From NCBI GenBank assembly GCA_013204195.1, contig JABMOJ010000542.1, positions 1-9,441 on the forward strand: a DNA stretch of 9,441 nt, read 5' to 3'. This DNA is from SAR86 cluster bacterium (GTDB lineage: Bacteria > Pseudomonadota > Gammaproteobacteria > Pseudomonadales > Azotimanducaceae). Position 1 is the first letter of the stretch. Each line of letters begins with the position of its first letter. Below, one piece after another: positions 1 through 6,297 of this stretch. Under the pieces are notes generated by a model that was given only the letters and a program-made list of their open reading frames with translations, was not told the DNA's origin and did not search any database. The position numbers were made by a program, and so were the translations under genes.

Positions 1-1
1 G

Positions 2-88
2 GTTGTCATTGATGCCTTGCTGATGCTGCCGACGGGGGCAAGTGACGCGGGGATGTCGGCCGGGCAAGTAAGGCCTGTTGATGCGTGA
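2..88 (+). CDS. Possible C-terminal end of an upstream gene (partial)
   Basis: A frame open from the window edge gives 28 residues (VVIDALLMLP..., ending GQVRPVDA) and stops at TGA 86-88. The other two + strand frames close early (stops near bases 10 and 21). A short open run at an edge can be chance, and I do not recognise the residues. If real, this gene reads toward the beta-oxidation gene and ends 87 bases before its start, so the two could be co-transcribed. No T-rich terminator follows it. Confidence 0.3.
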   Translation, partial: VVIDALLMLPTGASDAGMSAGQVRPVDA

Positions 89-104
89 TCATTTGTAGCG
101 CCTA

Positions 105-125
105 GTGGCGATGCAATGTCGCCAC
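105..125. promoter_or_regulatory. Perfect 7-bp inverted repeat, possible operator
   Basis: GTGGCGA (105-111) and TCGCCAC (119-125) are exact inverted arms around the 7-base centre TGCAATG. The centre lies about 60 bases before the start of the FadB-like gene, a usual operator position. No T-run follows, so it is a poor intrinsic terminator for the gene on the left. It does not look like the FadR or PsrA sites I know. The factor, if any, is unknown. Confidence 0.35.
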
Positions 126-127
126 GC

Positions 128-156
128 TTGGTTTAGACTCTCAACTCGAATTTTAA
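128..156 (+). promoter_or_regulatory. Weak sigma70-like promoter candidate for the FadB-like gene
   Basis: TTGGTT (128-133) and TTTTAA (151-156) are separated by 17 bases, which would place transcription start near 163 and leave a very short leader containing the Shine-Dalgarno GGAG (167-170). Both hexamers are imperfect, so this is a suggestion only. The inverted repeat at 105-125 lies immediately upstream, where an activator or repressor could act. Confidence 0.25.
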
Positions 157-175
157 ACCCTAATTTGGAGAAGCA

Positions 176-2284
176 ATGAAAGGCAGCGTCCATTACGAAA
201 CCCGCGGTCAAATCGCGTTACTGAGTATTGATAATCCACCTGTTAACCCCTTGAGCTCTGGGGTTCGTCAAGGCCTTGCCGACGGTGTGACTAAAGCCCT
301 TGCTGATGACGACATCAAAGCGATTGTTATTACCGGTATGCACAGAGCATTTATAGCCGGCGCCGATATCAGTGAATTCGGTGCTGCGGCGACTCAGGGT
401 GTGAGCCTTGGCGAAGCCATGCGCAAGATGGAAACCAGTACTAAACCGATTATCGCCGCGATTAATGGCACGGCCTTTGGTGGTGGATTAGAGGTCGCGC
501 TGTGTTGTGACTATCGAATCGCCTCACCTACTGCGCCGTTGGGCCTGCCTGAGGTCAAGCTGGGCTTGTTGCCGGGTGCCGGTGGTACTCAGCGCCTACC
601 AAGATTGATTGGTGCCGAAGCTGCGATCCAGGCGATTGTCTCCGGTGCCCCTATTATGGCGCCTGCGGCATTGAAGCTGGGTATCGTTGATCGCGTGGCC
701 GAAGGAAACATTGTCGACGCCGGTATTGCCTATGCGGAAGAAATTGTCGCCGCTGGTGGCGCGACCCGCAAGATCAGGGATTTAGAGGATGTGATCAGTC
801 AAGATCGTGGTAATACCGCGGTGTTTGAGAAGGCCCGGGCCCAACTTAACAAGACCCATCGAAATCAGTTCGCGCCAGAGCAAATTGTCAAATGCGTAGA
901 AGCCGCTGTGAATGCCAAGACCTTCGATGAGGGTATGGCTGCCGAGGGCAAATACTTTGCCGAATGCATGAAAGATCCACAGCGTGAGGCATTAATTCAT
1001 ATTTTCTTCGCCGAACGAGCCGCGAATAAGATTCCTGGTCTAGGGAAAGACATGCCGCTGATCGAAATCAATAAGGGCTCCGTCATTGGTGCCGGTACCA
1101 TGGGCGGCGGTATCGTCATGTGTTTCGCCAATGCGGGTATTCCGGTGCGCATGTATGACAATGATGTGGCGAACTTGCAGCGTGGCCTCAAGGTTATTGA
1201 GGGCAACTATGCGCGCACGGTCTCCAAGGGACGTCTGTCACAGGCCGATATGGACAAGCGTATGGCGCTGATCACGCCGACCGAGAACTTTGATGAGCTG
1301 GGCGATGGCGATATTGTGATTGAAGCTGTCTATGAAAATCTGGATTTGAAGAAAGAGATCTTCGGCAAACTCGACAAAGTGATGAAGCCTGGCGCTATCC
1401 TCGCGACTAATACCTCTGGTCTGGACGTTGACGCGATTGCGGCCATGACGACTCGCCCGGATCATGTTTGCGGCATGCATTTCTTCAGTCCGGCTAATGT
1501 CATGCGTCTGCTTGAGGTTGTTCGAGGCAAGGATTCATCGCCAGCAGTGCTGGGTACCGCCATGGCGCTGGGTAAGCGTCTGGGTAAGGTGTCTGTGGTA
1601 GCCGGTAATTGCCCGGGTTTCATTGGTAACAGAATGCTCGGTGGCTACACTCGCCAGGCCAGTATGATGATTCTTGAAGGCGCAACACCCGTTCAGGTCG
1701 ATAAGGTGATCTTTGATTTTGGTTTGGCGATGGGTCCCTTCACCATGAACGATATGGTAGGTCTGGACCTCGGCTGGCGCGCTCGCAAAATGATGGGCGG
1801 CAGTAATGAAGTCACTGCCCGCATTCCGGATGCTTTGTGTGAGCTCGACCGCTACGGTCAGAAGAATGGTAAAGGTTACTACCAGTACGCGGAAGGCGAC
1901 AGAACACCACGTCCAGATCCAGAAGCGGATGCGGTCATCCAAAAGGTGGCGAGCGAGTTGGGCTATACGCCGAAAAACTTCACGGATGAAGAAATTCTGA
2001 AGCGCTGCATGTACCCATTGATCAATATTGGGGCCAAGTTGCTGGAAGAAGGTCACGCCTTGCGAGCCAGTGATATCGATACGGTTTACGTCAACGGCTA
2101 CGGTTTTCCCACCTATGTAGGAGGCCCTATGTGGTTTGCCGATACCCAAGGGTTGGCGAATGTCTTAGCGGACATCAAACGTTTCTATGAAGAAACGGGC
2201 GATTCAGTCTTCAAGCCATCGGCACTGTTGGAAAAGCTGGTAGCTGAAGGCAAAACATTTGCCGAGCTTGATGCTGCTGCCTGA
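176..2284 (+). CDS. Bifunctional enoyl-CoA hydratase / 3-hydroxyacyl-CoA dehydrogenase (FadB/FadJ type)
   Basis: This is the cytoplasmic beta-oxidation multienzyme. It hydrates trans-2-enoyl-CoA, then oxidises the L-3-hydroxyacyl-CoA with NAD+. At 702 residues it is close to E. coli FadJ (714) and FadB (729). Residues 1-190 form a crotonase domain with the oxyanion-hole segment AFIAGADI (59-65) and the catalytic glutamates Glu106 (GGGLE) and Glu126 (GLPEVKLGL). A dehydrogenase Rossmann fold follows with GAGTMG (305-310). His435 (MHFFSPA), Glu447 and Asn485 (GFIGNR) keep the spacing of FadB His450/Glu462/Asn500, so all active-site positions appear intact. Two C-terminal dehydrogenase domains end the protein, including NGYGFPTYVGGP. 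The start has GGAG five bases upstream of ATG. No thiolase (FadA/FadI) gene is in view, unlike the usual fadBA pair, so I give no symbol. FadB-, FadJ- and peroxisomal-type subfamilies cannot be separated by eye. Confidence 0.95.
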   Translation: MKGSVHYETRGQIALLSIDNPPVNPLSSGVRQGLADGVTKALADDDIKAIVITGMHRAFIAGADISEFGAAATQGVSLGEAMRKMETSTKPIIAAINGTAFGGGLEVALCCDYRIASPTAPLGLPEVKLGLLPGAGGTQRLPRLIGAEAAIQAIVSGAPIMAPAALKLGIVDRVAEGNIVDAGIAYAEEIVAAGGATRKIRDLEDVISQDRGNTAVFEKARAQLNKTHRNQFAPEQIVKCVEAAVNAKTFDEGMAAEGKYFAECMKDPQREALIHIFFAERAANKIPGLGKDMPLIEINKGSVIGAGTMGGGIVMCFANAGIPVRMYDNDVANLQRGLKVIEGNYARTVSKGRLSQADMDKRMALITPTENFDELGDGDIVIEAVYENLDLKKEIFGKLDKVMKPGAILATNTSGLDVDAIAAMTTRPDHVCGMHFFSPANVMRLLEVVRGKDSSPAVLGTAMALGKRLGKVSVVAGNCPGFIGNRMLGGYTRQASMMILEGATPVQVDKVIFDFGLAMGPFTMNDMVGLDLGWRARKMMGGSNEVTARIPDALCELDRYGQKNGKGYYQYAEGDRTPRPDPEADAVIQKVASELGYTPKNFTDEEILKRCMYPLINIGAKLLEEGHALRASDIDTVYVNGYGFPTYVGGPMWFADTQGLANVLADIKRFYEETGDSVFKPSALLEKLVAEGKTFAELDAAA

Positions 2285-2292
2285 TCAAAGTC

Positions 2293-2323
2293 GGCTCCTG
2301 CTTAGGCAGGGGCCGCTTTTTTT
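2293..2323 (+). terminator. Intrinsic terminator after the FadB-like gene
   Basis: A 9-bp stem (GGCTCCTGC, 2293-2301, with GCAGGGGCC, 2306-2314; one T-G wobble) encloses the loop TTAG. GC follows, then seven T at 2317-2323. It begins nine bases after the stop codon, so the multienzyme transcript probably ends here and is separate from the amidohydrolase gene. Confidence 0.85.
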
Positions 2324-2416
2324 CGACCCGCAAGTTTTTTGACTCGCAAGATCGCACGCTCCCGCCTTATGTTTTCCCCCTCGAATATTCCGGTTCAATT
2401 GATTAAGCTCTTGGTC

Positions 2417-2452
2417 TCAGCGCAGCCTATCAGTGTAGGTCATCGGTGCTGA
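2417..2452 (+). other. Nested hairpin in the amidohydrolase leader
   Basis: TCAGCGC (2417-2423) pairs with GTGCTGA (2446-2452), seven pairs with one G-T. Inside it CCTA (2426-2429) pairs with TAGG (2436-2439) around the loop TCAGTG. The element sits 38 bases before the amidohydrolase ATG and lacks a T-run, so it is not a terminator. It may be a leader structure or a protein-binding dyad. Pairing was judged by eye without energy calculation. The rest of 2324-2490 shows only a direct repeat of GAC(C/T)CGCAAG at 2325-2334 and 2341-2350, and the ribosome site. Confidence 0.3.
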
Positions 2453-2490
2453 TTTGCTCAAAATCAAGCTTTGAATGAGGAGTAGATAAA

Positions 2491-3681
2491 ATGGCTTACG
2501 TTGAGAACGCCACGGTCCATGATGCTGATTCCCATGTTATGGAGCTGCCTGGCACCATAAATGAATATCTAGAGGCCAAATACCGCGATCAATTTCAAGC
2601 GGCGACGCGCCATGGCTCGGAGGTCGAGAGCTGGGTTCAGGACGCTGTGAATTTGCAACAAAGTGCGGAGTTCAGAGCCGGTGATGCCGATAATATCCTA
2701 CTACGCAAAAACTACCAGGCTTTGGGCTCCTTCCGCAATCAGGATAGACCAAAGGCCCTAGATCTGCTTGGCTTTACCTCTCAATTGGTGTTTACCACAA
2801 CCGCTCTGAGTAATTATGGATTGGAACATGATGATCATCCCGCACTCGCTATTGCCTCGGCGCGGGCTCACAATCGAATGATGGCGGATTTTTGTGCCGT
2901 CGACCGGCGTTTGTTGGCCACCGGCTATGTGCCTCTCGTTGATGTTAATGCCGCGGTAGATGTCGCTCGGGAAGCACTGCAACTGGGCTGTAAGGCACTG
3001 GTGATTCCGTCACGTTGCCCCGCGCATCACTCACCCAGCCATATCGGTTTCGACAGTCTGTGGGCGCTCGCGCAAGAGGCCGGCGTGCCAATTCTGTTTC
3101 ACGTGGGTGGCGAAGAAAAAATGGCGCCAGCCTACTTCGAAAACGGCCTGCCACGGGTCAAGGATTTCCACGGTGGTGATGAAAATTTCACGGCCGCGAG
3201 CTTTATGACGATCCCCTTGGCGCTCTGGCAAACCATGTCGATGCTGGTCATTGACGGGGTGTGTGATCGGTTTCCGCAGTTGAAGTTTGGGGCCATAGAG
3301 CTTGGTGCATCTTGGGTGCCGAGTTGGATGAGATTTCTGGATGCGGGTTTTGATGCCTTTCGCAAAGGCGAGGAGCGGCTACAGAAGCTAAAGTCTCGAC
3401 CCAGTGAGATCCTCCAGCGCCAATTTCGAGTGACGCCATACCCCCACGAAGACACTGGCTGGATTATCCAAAATACCAGTGAAGATATGTGCCTGTTCTC
3501 GTCAGACTTCCCCCATGTTGAAGGTGGCCGTAACCCATTAAAACGCTTCAACGACTCATTGGAGGGGCTGTCGGCAGCGACCCAAGGTAAGTTCTTTCGG
3601 GACAATTTCATTGATCTAATGGGTCGAGGTCTGGATAAAGACTTGCATGATCATCCCGACATTCAGCTATCTAAAGCGTGA
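2491..3681 (+). CDS. Amidohydrolase family 2 (Amidohydro_2) metal-dependent hydrolase
   Basis: A 396-residue cytoplasmic protein with the marks of the Amidohydro_2 TIM-barrel group (hydrolases and decarboxylases using a divalent metal). The N-terminal DADSHVME (11-18) matches the metal-binding D-x-H strand. ILFHVGG (201-207) supplies the barrel His204. SSDFPHVEGG (337-346) carries the acidic Asp339 and closes the active site as in this family. VPLVDVNAAVDVAREALQLG (147-166) resembles the helix-strand step before the family's fourth strand. GAGGAG (2477-2482) lies eight bases before the ATG and fixes the start. It stands alone between the terminator at 2293-2323 and a convergent operon. Relatives act on aromatic, steroid or amide substrates, so the substrate cannot be named from sequence alone. 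The nearby acyl-CoA multienzyme makes a role in carbon-source breakdown plausible, which is inference. Confidence 0.88.
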   Translation: MAYVENATVHDADSHVMELPGTINEYLEAKYRDQFQAATRHGSEVESWVQDAVNLQQSAEFRAGDADNILLRKNYQALGSFRNQDRPKALDLLGFTSQLVFTTTALSNYGLEHDDHPALAIASARAHNRMMADFCAVDRRLLATGYVPLVDVNAAVDVAREALQLGCKALVIPSRCPAHHSPSHIGFDSLWALAQEAGVPILFHVGGEEKMAPAYFENGLPRVKDFHGGDENFTAASFMTIPLALWQTMSMLVIDGVCDRFPQLKFGAIELGASWVPSWMRFLDAGFDAFRKGEERLQKLKSRPSEILQRQFRVTPYPHEDTGWIIQNTSEDMCLFSSDFPHVEGGRNPLKRFNDSLEGLSAATQGKFFRDNFIDLMGRGLDKDLHDHPDIQLSKA

Positions 3682-3712
3682 GCGATCCGCTGCCAGTCTG
3701 ACCCAGGTATCA

Positions 3713-3733
3713 CCGTTGCGGCTTATGCAACGG
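3713..3733. other. Hairpin across the uspE-like stop codon, possible convergent terminator
   Basis: CCGTTGC (3713-3719) and GCAACGG (3727-3733) form a 7-bp stem with the 7-base loop GGCTTAT, which contains the TAA (- strand) of the UspE-like gene. It lies between two convergent genes whose ends are only 41 bases apart. Neither side has a T-run, so it is at most a weak or Rho-assisted end for either transcript. Confidence 0.3.
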
Positions 3734-4658
3734 GAGACTTAAATCCGCTGGGCTTGAGGGTCAGTACTGAACAGTCAACGGCATCGAGCACCTTTTCAGC
3801 GGTGTTGCCGATTAAGAAACCGGGAATGCCGGTACGCGACATGGTACCCATGATCAATAAGTCGATCTTATGGTCCTTGACGAATTTGGGAATCACGACC
3901 TCTGCATGACCTTTCTCAAGGTGTTGGGACATAGCGCCATTAACCGGTAAATCAGCGGTGCTCTGAATGAGGGCTCGAAGGCTGGCATGGCTATTTTCCT
4001 TGAGCATTTTCATCATATCAGCGTATTCCTGACGGCCAATCAGGGTGCGCACGTGTGGTTCAAAATTAGGTTGCCAGGCGTTAAGCACATGTAGGTCGGA
4101 TTTTTCAAGATTGGCCAAACCAGCAGAAAGATTAAGAATCTGTCGGGCCAATTGTTGCGCTTCCGATGTTTCAGTCAGATCCACCGCGGCGAGGATGGTA
4201 TCAATTCGTTTTTTTCTGCTCGGCTTGATGATCCACACCGGGCAAGGGCACTTACGTAGCAAGCTAATATCGGTGTTGCCGAACAGGGTTGCTGCAACGG
4301 CATTGTGTTTGTTGGCCGATTTTACTAACAGATCGAAACGTTTCTGGATGATGGTCTGGATTACACCAATATAGTTTTTACCGGCGGCCACATGAATTTT
4401 AATGGACGATGTGCCGCCCTCATGAAATAGCTCTTTGACCAGTGCTTCCAATGCTGTTTTGCGCTCTTTGATCAATGCCTGTTGAAGCCTTTTGAGTGTC
4501 GGCTTGAGTCTGGCATCATTCGAGTCCACCTCGGCAACCACATCCATGACTGTCAGTGAGGCTTTATTGTGCAGCGCCAGTTCTGCGGCGCGCTGCAAGG
4601 CGATTGTTTCACCTTTTGCGCCGTCAGCAAAAAAAAGGATCTTCTTGAATGTATTCAT
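3723..4658 (-). CDS. uspE: UspE-like tandem universal stress protein
   Basis: A 311-residue protein of two universal-stress (Usp, adenine-nucleotide-binding alpha/beta) domains, close in length to E. coli UspE (about 316). Domain 1 (about 3-147) starts with KKILFFADG and ends LFGNTDISLLRKCPCPVWIIKP-like (126-147). Domain 2 (about 152-303) starts IDTILAAVDLTE and ends with the nucleotide-loop region GTMSRTGIPGFLIGNTAEKV (271-290). That loop resembles UspE rather than the strict G-2X-G-9X-G-S/T of ATP-binding Usps: the second Gly is Ser274 and the last S/T is Asn285. Family proteins are cytoplasmic and linked to starvation, oxidative stress and motility. The start overlaps the upstream lipoprotein stop as ATGA, with GGAG nine bases before ATG, so the two are translationally coupled. 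In E. coli uspE neighbours fnr, which is absent here. Confidence 0.9.
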   Translation of the reverse strand: MNTFKKILFFADGAKGETIALQRAAELALHNKASLTVMDVVAEVDSNDARLKPTLKRLQQALIKERKTALEALVKELFHEGGTSSIKIHVAAGKNYIGVIQTIIQKRFDLLVKSANKHNAVAATLFGNTDISLLRKCPCPVWIIKPSRKKRIDTILAAVDLTETSEAQQLARQILNLSAGLANLEKSDLHVLNAWQPNFEPHVRTLIGRQEYADMMKMLKENSHASLRALIQSTADLPVNGAMSQHLEKGHAEVVIPKFVKDHKIDLLIMGTMSRTGIPGFLIGNTAEKVLDAVDCSVLTLKPSGFKSPVA

Positions 4659-5200
4659 TTGGCAGAACTCCAGGGAAAGGTTTTTAGTGCGGTGGTAAAG
4701 GCTTCCAGTAAGGCAACAGAGGCTTTGCCGGTATGCATATATTCGCCAGGACCGACGTCATGGATCCGGTGCAGCTGTCCGGCCCAAATGATTGGCTCTG
4801 CGCCAGTTTCTCGAACCTCGATCACAATTTTGGCTAAGAATCTTAGAGAATTGCCGGTGGCAATGCGCTCGTCAAAATCGTCACTGGCTTCATCGAGGCT
4901 AAAGTTTTCCTGTTCGTACCGAAGTACGACGGCCAGGTCGGCACCGTCCTCGTGGAGTTCCATCCCATGACTTGTGAAGGCCACGGCGAAATTGCTGACC
5001 ATTATGGGACCGAGAAAAGCCGGCATGTCGCCGGTGGATACCGAGAACGTCTGGTATTGCTCCGCTGGGCAACAGATCAATAGGCGAGTACCGATGCTCG
5101 CAGGGTGGGTTGCGCAACTAGTAACAAAGAACGAAAGCAGGCAGATGAAGTAGAAACGCTGGCCCATGTGTCGATATCTATCAGGGTTGAATCGGTTCAC
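4655..5200 (-). CDS. Putative outer-membrane lipoprotein, first gene of the uspE operon
   Basis: A 181-residue protein of no family I can name with certainty. A hydrophobic stretch (YFICLLSFFVTSC) ends in the lipobox V-T-S-C29, and Ala follows Cys, so by the Lol rule it would go to the outer membrane facing the periplasm. The longest start is GTG at 5200. The ATG at 5167 (residue 12) gives a more typical 17-residue signal before Cys. Neither has a clear Shine-Dalgarno. The mature part has alternating strand-like segments (DLAVVLRY, FLAKIVIEV, IIWAGQLH) and a C-terminal helix ending in KTFP. This layout recalls DUF4136-type lipoproteins, with a variant Trp-Ala-Gly where those have Trp-Arg-Gly (inference). 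It ends TGA inside the ATGA overlap with the UspE-like gene, so stoichiometric expression is likely. Confidence 0.72.
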   Translation of the reverse strand: MNRFNPDRYRHMGQRFYFICLLSFFVTSCATHPASIGTRLLICCPAEQYQTFSVSTGDMPAFLGPIMVSNFAVAFTSHGMELHEDGADLAVVLRYEQENFSLDEASDDFDERIATGNSLRFLAKIVIEVRETGAEPIIWAGQLHRIHDVGPGEYMHTGKASVALLEAFTTALKTFPWSSAK

Positions 5201-5236
5201 TTTGGATTCCAGTTCAAACGAATGAGGATCTGCTTA

Positions 5237-5266
5237 ATTGTCGAATTCTGCCATGATCAGCATCAA
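5237..5266 (-). promoter_or_regulatory. Candidate promoter of the lipoprotein-uspE operon
   Basis: On the - strand TTGATG (complement of 5261-5266) and GACAAT (complement of 5237-5242) are 18 bases apart, each matching four of six consensus bases. Transcription would start near 5230, about 30 bases before the GTG start and 63 before the ATG start. The match is modest and unverified. Confidence 0.3.
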
Positions 5267-5333
5267 TCTAATGGCGTTAAAGGCGTCTGCATCCCCCTTC
5301 AGCCGAGGTTAGCTGATGATTGAAGGTCAAGGC

Positions 5334-5394
5334 GCAGGTTGTACCCTATCTGGGTTAACCGCCTTGCGTTTGTCCTGCAGGTACCATCTGGGTT
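5334..5394. repeat. Imperfect direct repeat in the divergent intergenic region
   Basis: GCAGG...TACC..ATCTGGGTT occurs at 5334-5356 and again, with small internal deletions, at 5377-5394. The start-to-start distance is 43 bases, about four helical turns. It lies in the 341-base gap (5201-5541) between the divergent lipoprotein operon and the membrane-protein gene, so it may be a paired binding site or a decayed duplication. The gap also holds a small hairpin, CCCGC (5492-5496) with GTGGG (5505-5509) around an A-rich loop, in the presumed leader of the membrane-protein gene. I see no gene in it. Confidence 0.4.
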
Positions 5395-5541
5395 CGAGGC
5401 GGTGCGGGCTGTAACGGTCAGATTGGTAAAGGTAATAGTGTTTCAAAAATATCAATGTTACTATCGCTCTACGAGTAGGCTAACCAGCGATCCCGCAATA
5501 AAAAGTGGGCGTAACCCAAGAATAAATTAGAGAGGGCTTAA

Positions 5542-6216
5542 ATGGACAACATCACACTGTTTACCGCGGGCGGAATAGATTATTTGTTTAGATGGGGACA
5601 TTTTCTGTCTGGTGTAACCTGGATCGGGTTGCTCTACTATTTCAATTTTATTCAAGGCGAGTATTTCAAAGAGGCTGATGCCGCACATCGCTCGGGCGCC
5701 ATTCAAAAGCTGGTACCGCGGGCACTGTGGTGGTTTCGATGGGGTGCAATGTTTACATTCCTGACCGGCGTCGTATTACTGGGCAATCGGCATCAGGGGC
5801 TGACGTTGGACATTGGTATTGGCGCGACGTTGGGTACCATTATGTTCTTGAACGTCTGGATGATTATCTGGCCGAATCAAAAAATCGTGATTGCTTCAGC
5901 AACCCAGGTTGCTCAAGGTGGTGACGCGCTACCCGAGGCCGCCGCAGCAGCGCCAAAAGCCGCGTTGGCATCACGAACTAATACTGTGTTTTCCTTGCCG
6001 ATGTTGTACTTCATGGGATCTTCGGCTCACATGCCTAGCGGAATGCTGACCGACCCGGCCAGTTCGAACGCCTTAATCGCGATTATGGTTGTGATCTTTG
6101 CTTTGGCGATTAATGGCATCGTGGGTAAGCAGGGTCCTTTGACCACCGTACGCGGCGTCATTGTTAGTGGCTTTGTCTTGACTGCAGTACTGTATGGTCT
6201 GACAGTCGCGCTCTAG
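5542..6216 (+). CDS. Urate_ox_N (PuuD-type) multipass membrane protein lacking cytochrome c domain
   Basis: A 224-residue inner-membrane protein with about six hydrophobic segments (roughly 15-37, 64-82, 91-110, 148-164, 176-194 and 203-222). The motifs RWGHFLSGVTWIGLLYYFNF (17-36) and NVWMIIWPNQKIVI (104-117) are those I associate with the urate-oxidase N-terminal membrane domain (PF06181). In bacterial PuuD urate hydroxylase this domain is followed by a cytochrome c. Here no CXXCH is present and the protein stops after the membrane part, about half the PuuD length. Histidines at 20, 49, 84 and 163 are possible metal or haem ligands; His20 and His163 lie in or next to hydrophobic segments. 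GAGGG (5532-5536) sits five bases before ATG. No purine genes are nearby, so the urate substrate is doubtful. A terminator follows, so it is probably a single-gene transcript. Confidence 0.82.
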   Translation: MDNITLFTAGGIDYLFRWGHFLSGVTWIGLLYYFNFIQGEYFKEADAAHRSGAIQKLVPRALWWFRWGAMFTFLTGVVLLGNRHQGLTLDIGIGATLGTIMFLNVWMIIWPNQKIVIASATQVAQGGDALPEAAAAAPKAALASRTNTVFSLPMLYFMGSSAHMPSGMLTDPASSNALIAIMVVIFALAINGIVGKQGPLTTVRGVIVSGFVLTAVLYGLTVAL

Positions 6217-6240
6217 TCATATCGGTACAGCATGATCCAT

Positions 6241-6266
6241 GGGCTCCTTCTTAGGGGCCCTTTTTT
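6241..6266 (+). terminator. Intrinsic terminator after the membrane-protein gene
   Basis: GGGCTCC (6241-6247) pairs with GGGGCCC (6254-6260), seven pairs with one T-G, around TTCTTA, and is followed by six T (6261-6266). It starts 24 bases after the stop codon. It also lies upstream of the real start of the next gene, which argues against the longer start at 6232. Confidence 0.88.
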
Positions 6267-6297
6267 ATTATTGAAACCCATTGCAGGACTAGCCGTC

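Noticed and set aside
1535..2149. 204-codon - strand frame
   Set aside because: It lies wholly opposite the well-supported dehydrogenase domain, has no ribosome site and matches nothing I know; a shadow frame.
2325..2350. Direct repeat GAC(C/T)CGCAAG twice, 16 bases apart
   Set aside because: Short and imperfect, directly after a terminator; too weak to call a site.
3132..3611. 159-codon - strand frame
   Set aside because: It lies antisense to the amidohydrolase and is a coding shadow.
5381..5410. GGTTCGAGGC resembling a tRNA T-arm
   Set aside because: No acceptor, D or anticodon stems can be built around it.
5339..5530. 63-codon + strand frame with TTG start
   Set aside because: No ribosome site, no recognisable features, and it overlaps the direct repeat in an intergenic region.
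6232..6297. Upstream ATG extension of the coiled-coil gene
   Set aside because: It spans the intrinsic terminator at 6241-6266 and has no ribosome site; ATG 6298 has one.
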